Assembly (NCBI GenBank): GCA_025459175.1 | Contig: JALORC010000007.1 | Span: 1 to 64,000 of the forward strand | DNA from: Planctomycetota bacterium | GTDB taxonomy: Bacteria; Planctomycetota; UBA1135; UBA2386 | Direction of reading: 5' to 3' | DNA length: 64,000 nt | In this document: positions 55,464 to 64,000 of the stretch, in pieces | How positions within the stretch are numbered: position 1 is the stretch's first letter | How the letters are laid out: every line of letters starts with the position of its first letter | Notes under the pieces: model-generated | The model's database searches: none | What the model was told of the DNA's origin: nothing | Seen by the model: the letters and a program-made list of their open reading frames with translations, nothing else | Program-made: the position numbers and the translations under genes

Positions 55464-56822
55464 ATGACCCGCCTTCAACCCCTGCTCCTCGCCAGCCTGC
55501 TGGCCGCCACCGCCGTCGCCCAGGACGTCAACGTCGCCCTCGGCGGCACCGCCACCCAGTCCAGCTTCCTCGGCTTCGGCGAACAACCCGGCAATGCCAT
55601 CGACGGCAACCGCGACGGCTACTGGTACAACAGCTCGTGCACGGTGACGGGGAACGTCCCCGGCGCGTGGTGGCAGGTCGTGCTCGCCAGCCCGAGCCTC
55701 GTCAACGAAGTCGTGATCTGGAACCGCTCCGACTGCTGCGGCAACCGCCTGTCGGCGTTCCGCGTCGACGTGATGAACGGCAGCACGGTCGTGTTCCAGC
55801 AGAGCTTCCACACCGACGGCTCCCAGGTGCCAGACGGCGACTACCTGCGCGTGCGCATCCCCGGCCCGGGTGTCAACGCGACCGCCGTGCGCATCAGCAA
55901 TGTCGGCGTCAACGCCGAAGGCACCAACGTCCTGCAGTTCGCCGAGGTCGAGGTGATCCGCCATGGCACCGGCCGCGAGATCAACTTCGCTCGCTACGGC
56001 ACCACCACCGCGTCGTCGAACGCGAGCACCGCCATCAGCGCGATCGACGGCAGCATCAACGGCTACGAGCCCGGCAACGCTACCTGGCGCAGCACCGCCG
56101 CTGCCAACCAGTGGCTGGAAGTGGCCTGCGAACGCCACCGCGTCGACACGATCCGGCTGTGGCCGGTCACCCACAGCGGCAGCTCGATCAGCTGCGGCAA
56201 CTACCGCGTCGGCGTGTGGGACAACGGCGTCGAGGTCTGGGGCACCAACCTGCTGCCCAGCGCCAGCATGCCGATCAACCGGGCGACCGTGGTCACGCCA
56301 CCCGCCGGCACGTTCGGCAACCGCATCCGCGTCAGCACGCTCGGCCCGGTCAACGGCACGACGCAGCTGGTGTTCGCCGAACTCGAGAGCGTGATGTTCG
56401 CCGGCTACATCGGCGAGCAGTGGCGCTACGGCGCCGGCTGCCGCGCCGGCTCTTCGGTGCCGCGGCTCGACAATCGTGTGCGCCCGACCAACGGCGCCAA
56501 CCTGTCGATGACGGTGTCGCCGGTGCCGGCCGCGGGCCTCGGGCTGTTGGTGACGGGTCTGTCGGCCTCGGTCTTCGGCGCGCTGCCGCTGCCGTTCGAG
56601 CTGAGCCCGCTCGGCGCGCCGCACTGCTGGGCGCTCACCAGCCTGGATGCGACCTCGCTGGCGACCACGACCACCAGCACGCTGACGTTCCCGTTCGCGA
56701 TCCCGACCACCACGGGCACGCTCGGCACGCGGCTGTTCCAGCAGGCGGTGATCTACGCGCCTTCGACCAACGCGTTCGGCTTCGTCGTCAGCAACGCGCT
56801 CGAGCAGTACATCGGCTTCTGA
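55464..56822 (+). CDS. Secreted protein with two F5/8C-type domains and a C-terminal module
   Basis: 452 residues with signal peptide MTRLQPLLLASLLAATAVAQ. Two discoidin-like galactose-binding domains: the first (about 22-165) has VNVALGGTATQSS, GNAIDGNRDGYWYNSS and WWQVVLASPSLVNEVVIWNR; the second (about 168-310) has INFARYGTTTASS and AISAIDGSINGYEPGNATW. The C-terminal ~130 residues (RYGAGCRAGSSVPRLDN then PLPFELSPLGAPHCWALTS) are the surface module. It should bind sugars on cells or polymers. Confidence 0.88.
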   Translation: MTRLQPLLLASLLAATAVAQDVNVALGGTATQSSFLGFGEQPGNAIDGNRDGYWYNSSCTVTGNVPGAWWQVVLASPSLVNEVVIWNRSDCCGNRLSAFRVDVMNGSTVVFQQSFHTDGSQVPDGDYLRVRIPGPGVNATAVRISNVGVNAEGTNVLQFAEVEVIRHGTGREINFARYGTTTASSNASTAISAIDGSINGYEPGNATWRSTAAANQWLEVACERHRVDTIRLWPVTHSGSSISCGNYRVGVWDNGVEVWGTNLLPSASMPINRATVVTPPAGTFGNRIRVSTLGPVNGTTQLVFAELESVMFAGYIGEQWRYGAGCRAGSSVPRLDNRVRPTNGANLSMTVSPVPAAGLGLLVTGLSASVFGALPLPFELSPLGAPHCWALTSLDATSLATTTTSTLTFPFAIPTTTGTLGTRLFQQAVIYAPSTNAFGFVVSNALEQYIGF

Positions 56823-56860
56823 GCGCTCAGCCAGGGGCCGCGACTGAGCTTCCCCCCAAT

Positions 56861-56897
56861 CCTTGAATATTGAGCGACGATCGCTCATTATTCAAGG
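56861..56897 (+). promoter_or_regulatory. Palindrome 3 nt upstream of DUF4143 ATPase copy 2
   Basis: CCTTGAATATTGAGCGA, centre CGA, then TCGCTCATTATTCAAGG; 16 of 17 positions pair. The spacer to GTG is ACC, as for the other DUF4143 gene. It is AT-rich relative to its surroundings and is probably an operator or 5'-UTR hairpin. Confidence 0.75.
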
Positions 56898-56900
56898 ACC

Positions 56901-58058
56901 GTGTTGACGCGCGACGACGACCTCGGCACCCTTCGCCGCCAACTCCGCCGCTACCCGGTGGTCGCGATTCTCGGGCCGCGACAGGTCGGCAAGACGACCC
57001 TGGCGCGGGAGCTCGCGACCACGACGTCCATCCCGCCGACCTTTCTCGATCTGGAGGATCCTGCCGATCTACGACGGCTGGATGACGCATCGACGACCCT
57101 GCGCGAACGCCGCGGCCTCGTCGTCATCGACGAGATCCAGCGGCGTCCGGATCTGTTCCCACTGCTGCGCGTACTCGCCGACCGCCCGCGCAAGCCAGCG
57201 CGGTTCCTGGTTCTCGGCAGTGCCTCGCCGAATCTGCTGCGCCAGTCGTCGGAGAGTCTGGCAGGGCGCATCTACTTCCACGAGCTCGCCGGGTTCTCCC
57301 TCGCCGACGTGGGGCAGAAGCACTGGCACAAGCTGTGGCTGCGCGGCGGCTTCCCGCTGGCGTTCCTCGATCGCAGCGACCAGGGGAGCTTCGACTGGCG
57401 GCGCAGCCTGGTGCAGACCTACCTCGAGCGCGACCTGCCCGGCCTCGGCTCGCAGGTGCCGGGGGCGACGATGGAGCGCTTCTGGTCCATGCTGGCGCAT
57501 CATCACGGGCAGATCTGGAACGCATCCGAGCTCGCCAGCAGCTTCGGCACAGCGCACACGACCGTGCGCCGCTACCTCGAGCTGCTGGTCGACACCTTCA
57601 TGATCCGCACGCTGCAGCCCTGGCACGAGAATCTCGGCAAGCGGCAGGTGAAGGCGCCGAAGATCTACTTTCGCGACACCGGCCTCCTCCACGCGCTGCT
57701 CGGACTGCGTCGTCAGGACGATCTCGACCGGCACCCGAAACTCGGCGCATCCTTCGAGGGATTCGCCCTCGAGCAAGTGGTCCGCCGGCTGGGCGCCAGC
57801 CGCGACGAGTGCTTCTTCTGGTCCACCTATGCCGGCGCCGAGCTGGACCTGCTCGTCGTCCGCGGCGGCCGCCGCTACGGCTTCGAGTTCAAGCACACCG
57901 ACGCGCCCGGTACGACGAAGTCGACGGCGATCGCGCTGGCGGACCTGCGGCTCGATCGCCTCGACATCGTGCATGCCGGCAAGGAGACGTATCCGCTGAG
58001 CAAGGCAGTGAGGGCAGTCGCGATGGGCAGGATCCTGGAGGATCTGCAGCCGCTGTAG
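56901..58058 (+). CDS. AAA ATPase with DUF4143 domain (COG1373-type), copy 2
   Basis: 385 residues from GTG. Walker A GPRQVGKTTLARELA and Walker B LVVIDEIQRRPDLFPLLR are intact, with a sensor-like VLGSASPNLL. DUF4143 follows (LVQTYLERDLPG, HTTVRRYLELLVDTFMI, KIYFRDTGLLHALLG) and the end is nuclease-like (TYAGAELDLLVV then RYGFEFKHTDAP). The layout matches copy 1, though the two share little more than motifs, so they are not recent duplicates. The GTG start is the first codon after the palindrome. Confidence 0.88.
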   Translation: MLTRDDDLGTLRRQLRRYPVVAILGPRQVGKTTLARELATTTSIPPTFLDLEDPADLRRLDDASTTLRERRGLVVIDEIQRRPDLFPLLRVLADRPRKPARFLVLGSASPNLLRQSSESLAGRIYFHELAGFSLADVGQKHWHKLWLRGGFPLAFLDRSDQGSFDWRRSLVQTYLERDLPGLGSQVPGATMERFWSMLAHHHGQIWNASELASSFGTAHTTVRRYLELLVDTFMIRTLQPWHENLGKRQVKAPKIYFRDTGLLHALLGLRRQDDLDRHPKLGASFEGFALEQVVRRLGASRDECFFWSTYAGAELDLLVVRGGRRYGFEFKHTDAPGTTKSTAIALADLRLDRLDIVHAGKETYPLSKAVRAVAMGRILEDLQPL

Positions 58059-58074
58059 CGCCCGCCGCCAGCGG

Positions 58075-61000
58075 TCACACCACGAACACCTCGTCGATGT
58101 GGTACGCGTATGGCGAATGACTGAACGCGTGCCCCACGGTGCGCCGCGTCGGCAGCCCCATCGCGCGCAGCGCCTGCCCGATCGCAGCACGGTTGGAGTG
58201 GATGACGGGCGCGGTCGGCACCCAGACCCCGGCCAGCCCGGCCCGCGATGCGAGGCCGCGCGCATACTCGAGCAGCGCCGCCAGCAGCACGCTCGCGTCG
58301 ACCTGCTCGAGCAACACGAGCGACGGATTGATGCCGGGCAGCACCAGGTGGCGCCGCCCCTTCTCCTCGACCACCAGCAGGTGCACACCGCCGCGGCAGA
58401 CCCCACCCTCGAACAACGCGAGGTGCAGGAAGCCCGGCGTCTGCCACAGGTCGAGGTCGGGCGCCACACAGACACCGGTGCAGTAGCCGATCGGCGCGTG
58501 CACCGATCGCTTGGTGACCACCGCGTCGAGCCGCAGCACCTCGCTGGAAGGGCGGTATTCGAGCACGCGAGCCACCACCTCGTTCATCGCCGCCAGTTCC
58601 TGGCCGACCAGCTCGGCGTGCACCCGACCGATCTCCTTGCCGGGCTCGAGCGCCACCTCGCGCGGCGACAAACGCTGCAGCAGCGACGGATCGGCCCGCA
58701 ACACCGCCAGCGGCGCGTCCGGCAGCTCGAACGCCTGCAGCTGCGCGCGCAGTCGCCGCTCGGCTTCCGCCGTCGCGACGGTGCCGGCCGCCGCGGCCTG
58801 CAGCACTGCGGCGATCGCCTTCTGCAGACCCGGACCGACGCGCGGCACCGGATGCAGCTTGGCCCGCACCAGTCGTTCGTAGCGCGCCGGGTCCTCGGCC
58901 TGGGCGGCGACCAACGCCTGCTCGACCGCCGACGCCAGCCGATCCGACGCCAACTGCACGATGGCGAGGATCTGCCCGGCCGACCCGTAGGCCGCGGTCG
59001 GTAGCGACGTCGGGGGCAGCAGCGCCAGCAGCTGCTGCACGAGCTCGTGCTTGCAGCCGGCACGCGCGAGGCGATCCTCGGTCCACGCGGTGAGCAACCG
59101 CCAGCCGAGCTCCGGCCACGGCAACTGCGCGGTGGCGGCGGTCGGCAGCACCCGTTCGCACCAGCCGAACACGTCGAGGCCTTCGCGATCGGTGCCGAGC
59201 TGCCACCCGCCGACCCGGAGTTCGATGCTGCCGCGGTCGCCGTTCGCGAACCACGCCGTGACGTCCTGCGGCCGGTCCGGCATGCGCGCGATCAGACGTT
59301 CGTAGTCCTGTCGCGTCGCCGAGACCGCCGGTGGGAACACCCGCTGCAACGCGATGCCGAACATCGGGTGCTGGCGCTGCGCGGCGGATACCTCACCGCT
59401 CCGGATCGCATCGGTGATCGCCGCCACTTCCGCCCGGAGCGCCGCGATCTGCGGCTCGACCTCGTGTGGCTCGCCCGCATCGAGGATCGCGACGAAGCGC
59501 GCGTAGACGTCGGCGTCGGCGAACCCGACCTCGCGCAGGTAGCGCAGCAGCGTTTCGTGGTGCGCGGCGAGCGCGGGGATCACGCCGCGCGCCAGCGCCG
59601 GCGTCAGCAGGTTGGCGACGATGTCGATCGTGCGCACGCCGAACTGCGTGATCAGCTGCTGCACCACGGCGAGGTCCTCGTCGGCCTCGACATACTGCGA
59701 CGGGATCGCTGCCAACACCCGCAACAGCGAGCCGGCCCGTTCCTTGGCGGTCGCCAGGGCCGGCAACACCAGGCGCGACCAGCCCGAACGGCAGCGCCCG
59801 ATCAGTGCCTTCGCGTGATGCATGCCGTCGAGCAGGCCCGGGCCCGGTTCGACCAGCAGTGGCGGCAGCACCTCGCACATCCGGCGCAGATCGGTTTCGT
59901 TCTGCGCACTCACGAACAGGTCGCCGAGCAACCGCGGCTCGCGGCAGCGTGCGTAGGCCGCATGCACGAGGGCGAGCAGCGACGCCAGCGACGCGGGGGC
60001 GACGACGCCGGCGCAACGCGCGAAGCGATGCAGCGACTCCCGTCGCTCGGGCTGGTCGTGCAGCGAGCGGGCCAGCGCCTGCAACGCGCTGCGGCCGTCG
60101 GCGGCGGTCCGGCAGCTGCGCGCGGCGACCGCGACCAACTCGACGGCATCCGGTTGCTCGCCGGCGATCGCGACCACCGTGTCGATCAACATGCCGAGCC
60201 CGGCCATCGGCTCGGCCATGCGTGCGAGGTCCGGCAATGCGGATGCGATCGCTTCGAGCGCCGCGCCGTGCCGCTGGCTCGCAGCGGCGATGATCGCCAA
60301 CGCCTCCGACAGGCGCGGCACGTCGGTGCCGGCCAGGATCGAGGCCGCGGTCGACGCCGGCGCGGCCAGTGCCGGCGGCAGCTCGGCGTAACGTTCTTCG
60401 ACCAGCGCCAGCATGCGCGCGAAGCCGGCCTGGTCGTCGGGCCCGAGTGCGATCGCGGCCCCGACCCCGGACTCGAGCAACACCATCGCCTCGTCCTGGC
60501 GACCTTCGCCGACGAGACGCGTTGCCGAAGTCAGCGCGGCGGCCAACACCCACGGCCGCCCGCTGGCGGCGCGCGCCGCGGCCGGCAACGCGACCGAGCA
60601 CAGCGGCAGCAGCGCGGTCTGGTTCGCGGGCACGGCAGCGCATAGTCCGTGGAACAGCGCCAGCAGGTCGAGGAACCCCTGCGGACTCTGCCCGATCTCG
60701 GCGAGCTCGCCCAGGGCGCGGAACACTTGCTCGTGGGCGTCCTCGTCGAGGGTCGGCAACCGCGGCACGAACGCGACCACCGCCTCGCTCGCGCGGCGCA
60801 CGTCACTGGCCCGCTCGGCCATCTCGACCAGCGGGCGCACCAGGCACTTCACCGCCGGTTCGGGAGCGATGCCGAGCTCGACCAGCATCCGCGCCATGGC
60901 CAGCAACTCAGCCAGCGCCCAGTCCGGCCGCAACTGCGCCCACGTGCGCGGCAGACTCCAGCGCATCAGCACGCCCGGCTCGAGATCGCGCGCGACCATC

Positions 61001-62052
61001 GCCTCGATCAGCTCGAGCGCGGCCTCGGCCTGTCCTTGCTGCGCGATCGACGGCATCACGTCGAGGCCGTCCTGGAACAACAGCTGCCGCAGACTGCGGC
61101 GATGCAGTTCGATCGCCAGCCGGCACAGACGATCGCCGGCGTCGTCGAGCCAGCCGAGCTGGGCGAAGCAGCGCGCGCCGTTGCCGATCACCAGCGCCGG
61201 GTCGACGCCGGCATTCGCCAACCGGGTCGCCATGTCGAGCTGCAGCGGCTCGTAGACCTGCTGCAGCGTCGCGGTCGGGTGCAGGCCGTGGTCGAACATC
61301 GCCAGCGCGAGCCGCAGCGCGTCGGCGACGTCGTCGGCCGAGAGCGAACCGCTGGCGAGTGCCGGTAACGAGTGCTCGAACAGCGCATACGCCTCGCGGC
61401 GAGCGGTCAGCGCCAGCGGCTGCAGCACGGCGAGCCAGTTCAACAGCGGCGACGGCTGCGCCGACGCATCGGCGCGTTCGAGCAAGGCCGCGATGCCGAC
61501 CGACAGCGGGTAACCGACGTGCACGTCGCCGCGATTCACCTGCTGCGCGAACGACAACAGCGCCTGCCACTGCGCGGCGAACGCGCCGTCGTCCGGCGCC
61601 GCCTTGGCCAGCGCCGGCCCGAGGACCTGCACGAACCAGCCGGCGTCGAAGCCTTCGCGCAACAGGGCCTCGGCACCCGCGACGACGATGGCGAACGCGG
61701 CCGGCCGGCCGGCCAGCGCTTCGGCGGCCGCGCGCACGCCGTGCTGCTCGAGCCGCGAGTCCTCGCGCACGACGAACAGGTTGCCCAGCGCCGCCAGCGC
61801 ACGTTCGAAGGCGGGCAGGTCCACACCGACCACCGGCAACAGCGGGCCGACCACGAAGTGCAGCACCGACCACAACGAGATGCCTTCCCTCCGCGTGACC
61901 TGGCGCACGTAGCGCTCGAGCGCCGCGAACCACGGCCCCGGGTCGCCCGCACCCAGGTGTTCGACCATCGCCTCCCCGGCGCGGACCACGTGCTCGGTGT
62001 CGAGTCCCTCGGCGCTCAGTCGACGCTGCAGATCGGTCAACGCTGAATGCAT
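58075..62052 (-). CDS. Giant alpha-solenoid-like protein of unknown function
   Basis: 1325 residues, no signal peptide. Residues ~1-900 are Ala/Leu-rich helices without a clear repeat consensus, such as LPALASGSLSADDVADALRL and MLVELGIAPEPAVKCLVRPL. Residues ~900-1180 are helical with conserved tryptophans (TDREGLDVFGWCERVLP). The last ~160 residues (APIGYCTGVCVAPDLDLWQT to AYHIDEVFVV) form an alpha/beta region resembling acyltransferase folds, but no motif proves it. It is convergent with the ATPase copy 2 gene. I recognise no family for the whole. Confidence 0.85.
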   Translation of the reverse strand: MHSALTDLQRRLSAEGLDTEHVVRAGEAMVEHLGAGDPGPWFAALERYVRQVTRREGISLWSVLHFVVGPLLPVVGVDLPAFERALAALGNLFVVREDSRLEQHGVRAAAEALAGRPAAFAIVVAGAEALLREGFDAGWFVQVLGPALAKAAPDDGAFAAQWQALLSFAQQVNRGDVHVGYPLSVGIAALLERADASAQPSPLLNWLAVLQPLALTARREAYALFEHSLPALASGSLSADDVADALRLALAMFDHGLHPTATLQQVYEPLQLDMATRLANAGVDPALVIGNGARCFAQLGWLDDAGDRLCRLAIELHRRSLRQLLFQDGLDVMPSIAQQGQAEAALELIEAMVARDLEPGVLMRWSLPRTWAQLRPDWALAELLAMARMLVELGIAPEPAVKCLVRPLVEMAERASDVRRASEAVVAFVPRLPTLDEDAHEQVFRALGELAEIGQSPQGFLDLLALFHGLCAAVPANQTALLPLCSVALPAAARAASGRPWVLAAALTSATRLVGEGRQDEAMVLLESGVGAAIALGPDDQAGFARMLALVEERYAELPPALAAPASTAASILAGTDVPRLSEALAIIAAASQRHGAALEAIASALPDLARMAEPMAGLGMLIDTVVAIAGEQPDAVELVAVAARSCRTAADGRSALQALARSLHDQPERRESLHRFARCAGVVAPASLASLLALVHAAYARCREPRLLGDLFVSAQNETDLRRMCEVLPPLLVEPGPGLLDGMHHAKALIGRCRSGWSRLVLPALATAKERAGSLLRVLAAIPSQYVEADEDLAVVQQLITQFGVRTIDIVANLLTPALARGVIPALAAHHETLLRYLREVGFADADVYARFVAILDAGEPHEVEPQIAALRAEVAAITDAIRSGEVSAAQRQHPMFGIALQRVFPPAVSATRQDYERLIARMPDRPQDVTAWFANGDRGSIELRVGGWQLGTDREGLDVFGWCERVLPTAATAQLPWPELGWRLLTAWTEDRLARAGCKHELVQQLLALLPPTSLPTAAYGSAGQILAIVQLASDRLASAVEQALVAAQAEDPARYERLVRAKLHPVPRVGPGLQKAIAAVLQAAAAGTVATAEAERRLRAQLQAFELPDAPLAVLRADPSLLQRLSPREVALEPGKEIGRVHAELVGQELAAMNEVVARVLEYRPSSEVLRLDAVVTKRSVHAPIGYCTGVCVAPDLDLWQTPGFLHLALFEGGVCRGGVHLLVVEEKGRRHLVLPGINPSLVLLEQVDASVLLAALLEYARGLASRAGLAGVWVPTAPVIHSNRAAIGQALRAMGLPTRRTVGHAFSHSPYAYHIDEVFVV

Positions 62053-62267
62053 GCGCGGATGCTGACCGCGAACGCGCGGGGCTTCAACTTTGCGGGGCTG
62101 CTCGTCCGGATTGCCGCGATCAGCGCGCGCCCGCCGGTGGCGGCGGCTCTGCAGCGATCAGGGCACCAGGCACCCAGCACCCCATCGAGGTCGATTTTTG
62201 TCTGGTGTTGTTCGTGCAATGCGTCCAAGACAATGCGCCGCCAATCGCACCCCCTGACTGCAGCCAC

Positions 62268-62750
62268 ATGATCGCCAACGTCCTCGCCCTCGTCGGTTGG
62301 TTGCTCCTCTGCTTCGCCGCGGCAGCGGTCGGTGCGTTCGCCTCGGCCGAGGCGCCGACGTTCTATGGACAACTCGTGCAACCAGCCTGGGCGCCACCGG
62401 CGTGGCTGTTCGGGCCGGCGTGGACCATCCTGTTCTGCGCGATGGCCACAGCGGCGTGGCTGGTCTCTGGTCAGCGGCGCGTGCGCCCGACCCGCGCGGC
62501 GCTCGGCCTCTTCGTCGTGCAGCTCGTCGCGAACGGTCTGTGGAGCTGGCTGTTCTTCGCATGGCAACTCGGCGCCGCGTCGTTCGTCGAGATCCTGGTG
62601 CTGTGGGGGCTGATCCTGGCCACGCTCGTGGCCTTCTGGCGCGTCCGCCCGCTCGCCGGTGCGCTGCTGCTCCCCTACCTCGGATGGGTCACGTTCGCCG
62701 CGGCGCTGAACTTCGCGTTGTGGCGGGCGAACCCGACGCTGCTCGGCTGA
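62268..62750 (+). CDS. tspO: TspO/MBR-family tryptophan-rich sensory protein
   Basis: 160 residues with five transmembrane helices. Signature stretches: YGQLVQPAWAPPAWLFGPAW (about 33-52), ATAAWLV, a LVANGLWSWLFFAWQLG helix with clustered Trp, and YLGWVTFAAALNFALW. Family members bind porphyrins or cholesterol-like ligands and affect tetrapyrrole and stress metabolism. The start chosen is the ATG giving MIANVLALVGWLLLC. Confidence 0.95.
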   Translation: MIANVLALVGWLLLCFAAAAVGAFASAEAPTFYGQLVQPAWAPPAWLFGPAWTILFCAMATAAWLVSGQRRVRPTRAALGLFVVQLVANGLWSWLFFAWQLGAASFVEILVLWGLILATLVAFWRVRPLAGALLLPYLGWVTFAAALNFALWRANPTLLG

Positions 62751-62912
62751 TCGCCGGCGCGGCGATGGTTTGCGGAAACAGAAGCTGCGGTCCCGGACGA
62801 CCCGGGTCCCGCCATCCTGCCGCCTGCGCACGCCCCACCCAGCAGGCCCCGACTCCACGCATTCCAAGGAGCCGCGAGACTGCGAGCGCGGCCCTAGAAC
62901 ACCGGTTTCCCC

Positions 62913-63434
62913 TCACTTTCTCGGACGAACCGCGTCAATTTGCACAGCCGTCAAAACACGAAACACCGGATTGAAGCCAAAATTCGTGCCCTGTGGAGGT
63001 CCGAAGTCGTCCAAGAGGACATCATAAACACTAGGGGGCGACCCAGTAAACTGGCCCACCTCATATCCTTGGAGCCGATAGGACGCGCCCGGCTCCAGCA
63101 ACACTCCATTCTTCGTCGTACGCTTCTCGGACTCCGCGGACCATCCACCGTACGACCAGCGAATCATCACCTCCTCTGAAAGCACAGAATCGTTCACACG
63201 AACAATTCGGAGCTGTGGCGGGCGGCGGTTTTTCCCGAAGGTATCCGGCATCACCTCGGCCTCCACGACCACGACCTGTCCAAATGGAGCGCCCAGCACT
63301 GGCCGAATCACTGACCAGGGAGATTCACTGACTTGGGGGGCTGACAAGTCAACTGGCTCCGTGTTCGACTGTGCGACGCAACCGCACAACAGAACGGCGG
63401 ACCACCAAGACTCAACAATGCTCAAACGCTTCAT
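62913..63434 (-). CDS. Lipoprotein with low GC, probably acquired
   Basis: 173 residues from MKRLSIVESWWSAVLLCGC, which ends in a lipobox Cys. The rest is beta-rich with no match I can name (QVVVVEAEVMPDTFGKN, VIRPVLGAPFGQ). GC in this gene is visibly lower (about 50-55%) than in its neighbours, and A/T-ending codons are common. This points to recent transfer. A TTG/ATG 16 codons upstream (MIWCPCNRQ) is possible but would break the lipobox spacing. Confidence 0.7.
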   Translation of the reverse strand: MKRLSIVESWWSAVLLCGCVAQSNTEPVDLSAPQVSESPWSVIRPVLGAPFGQVVVVEAEVMPDTFGKNRRPPQLRIVRVNDSVLSEEVMIRWSYGGWSAESEKRTTKNGVLLEPGASYRLQGYEVGQFTGSPPSVYDVLLDDFGPPQGTNFGFNPVFRVLTAVQIDAVRPRK

Positions 63435-63704
63435 GAAGAACACGACTATTTGCGCCTGACGGTTGCAAGGACACCATATCACCGGTGAAGGCGGACTGGC
63501 AGGTGCTGGCCGCGGAGCGGCTGGCGACGATCGGCATCGTCGTGCAAGTCGGCGCGATCGTGCCGGAGAACCAGCTGCACGACCCGTCCCCGAGCGTTGG
63601 CGCGCAGGAGCGTCCCGACGTCTGGCCCTCGCTGAGACCGGAGCAAGAGCCGATGGTGCAGCAACTGCGGCTGGTCGCCGTGTCCGTCGAGTAGCTGCCG
63701 CGTC
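63435..63704. other. 270-bp region with a possible coding remnant
   Basis: A plus-strand frame from GTG 63485 to a stop at 63694 (KADWQVLAAERLATIGIVVQ onward) has GC-rich third positions typical of this genome and stays open back to 63432. It looks like the 3' end of a gene cut off by the low-GC lipoprotein locus, but I cannot name it. The remainder holds nothing recognisable. Confidence 0.35.
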
Positions 63705-64000
63705 TCAGCCGGCGACGACCGGTCGCATCACCCGGCCGTGCACGTCCGTCAGCCGGAAATCGCGGCCGCGATGGCGGAACACCAACCGTTCGTGGTCGAA
63801 GCCGAGCAGGTGCAGCATGGTCGCCTGCAGGTCGTGCACCGTGAACGGATCGGCGACCACCTGGTAGCCGAGTTCGTCGGTCGCCCCGACGACGGTGCCG
63901 CCGCGCACGCCGGCGCCGGCCAGCACGATGCTGAAGCACTTGCCGTGGTGGTCGCGGCCGTAGCGGTCGCCGCTCTGCCCACCCTGGTTCATCGGCGTGC
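63705..64000 (-). CDS. DUF1501 protein, C-terminal part (5' end outside window)
   Basis: Partial; the gene enters from the right edge and ends in a TGA at 63705. The visible ~98 residues ([20 protein letters not shown], then [20 protein letters not shown] and [11 protein letters not shown]) match the C terminus of DUF1501/sulfatase-like proteins, which are abundant in Planctomycetota. The [12 protein letters not shown] helix is diagnostic. These proteins are exported, often by TAT, and have a sulfatase/alkaline phosphatase fold without known activity. Confidence 0.9.
   Translation of the reverse strand, partial: TPMNQGGQSGDRYGRDHHGKCFSIVLAGAGVRGGTVVGATDELGYQVVADPFTVHDLQATMLHLLGFDHERLVFRHRGRDFRLTDVHGRVMRPVVAG

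Overview
The window is GC-rich (I estimate about 70%) and bacterial. It most resembles a Planctomycetota genome. The signs are an ECF-type sigma factor next to a Ser/Thr kinase with a cytoplasmic zinc ribbon, a sigma factor fused to a membrane anchor and extracellular repeats, a DUF1501 protein, a DUF3472 protein, a PhoD-like lipoprotein, and many large secreted propeller, kelch, beta-helix and F5/8C proteins. Recognisable Shine-Dalgarno sequences are scarce. This placement is inferred from gene content, not from a marker-gene tree.

Layout. 0-2.3 kb: the end of a probable integrative element (a winged-helix-like protein and a tyrosine recombinase) abutting tRNA-Pro(GGG). 2.4-15.9 kb: chromosomal genes, namely a DUF3472 protein, a DUF3667 protein, a GNAT acetyltransferase, an S9 prolyl oligopeptidase, a DinB/TfoX_C pair, a lipoprotein, menaquinone enzyme MqnC, a PhoD-like phosphatase and a large secreted propeller. 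16.2-18.9 kb: sigma factor plus Ser/Thr kinase. 19-25 kb: secreted kelch protein, glycerol kinase, a peptidase-MA-like secreted protein without catalytic residues, and a polysaccharide flippase. 25-40.3 kb: an AttH/CrtC-like lipoprotein at the left and an ABC ATPase plus FtsX permease at the right, which together look like a split AttEFGH-type system. Between them lie two IS200/RAYT-like genes bracketing a YncE-independent block with a beta-helix protein, an S41 protease, a macro/PARG-like protein, a Tes-like radical SAM plus Lgt-like pair, VapBC and two paralogous membrane proteins. 40.4-53 kb: kelch protein, DUF4143 ATPase, membrane-tethered sigma factor, methyltransferase, secreted hydrolase, S8 protease and small membrane proteins. 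53.3-54.8 kb: RtcB coupled to an RbfA-like protein. 55-64 kb: secreted F5/8C protein, a second DUF4143 ATPase, a 1325-residue protein with no recognised family, TspO, a lower-GC lipoprotein, and the C-terminal end of a DUF1501 protein.

Most notable signals. (1) A 46-nt two-block element with identical spacing overlaps the start codons of both the AttH-like gene and the ABC ATPase gene, 14 kb apart. (2) The two DUF4143 ATPase genes share the arrangement palindrome - ACC - start codon, although the palindromes differ in sequence. (3) A perfect 15-bp hairpin lies inside the intact RAYT gene, just where the degenerate RAYT copy stops. (4) A Tes-like radical SAM gene is paired with an Lgt-like gene. 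(5) An RbfA-like KH protein is translationally coupled to RtcB. (6) A recurring module of roughly 100-120 residues caps otherwise unrelated secreted proteins.
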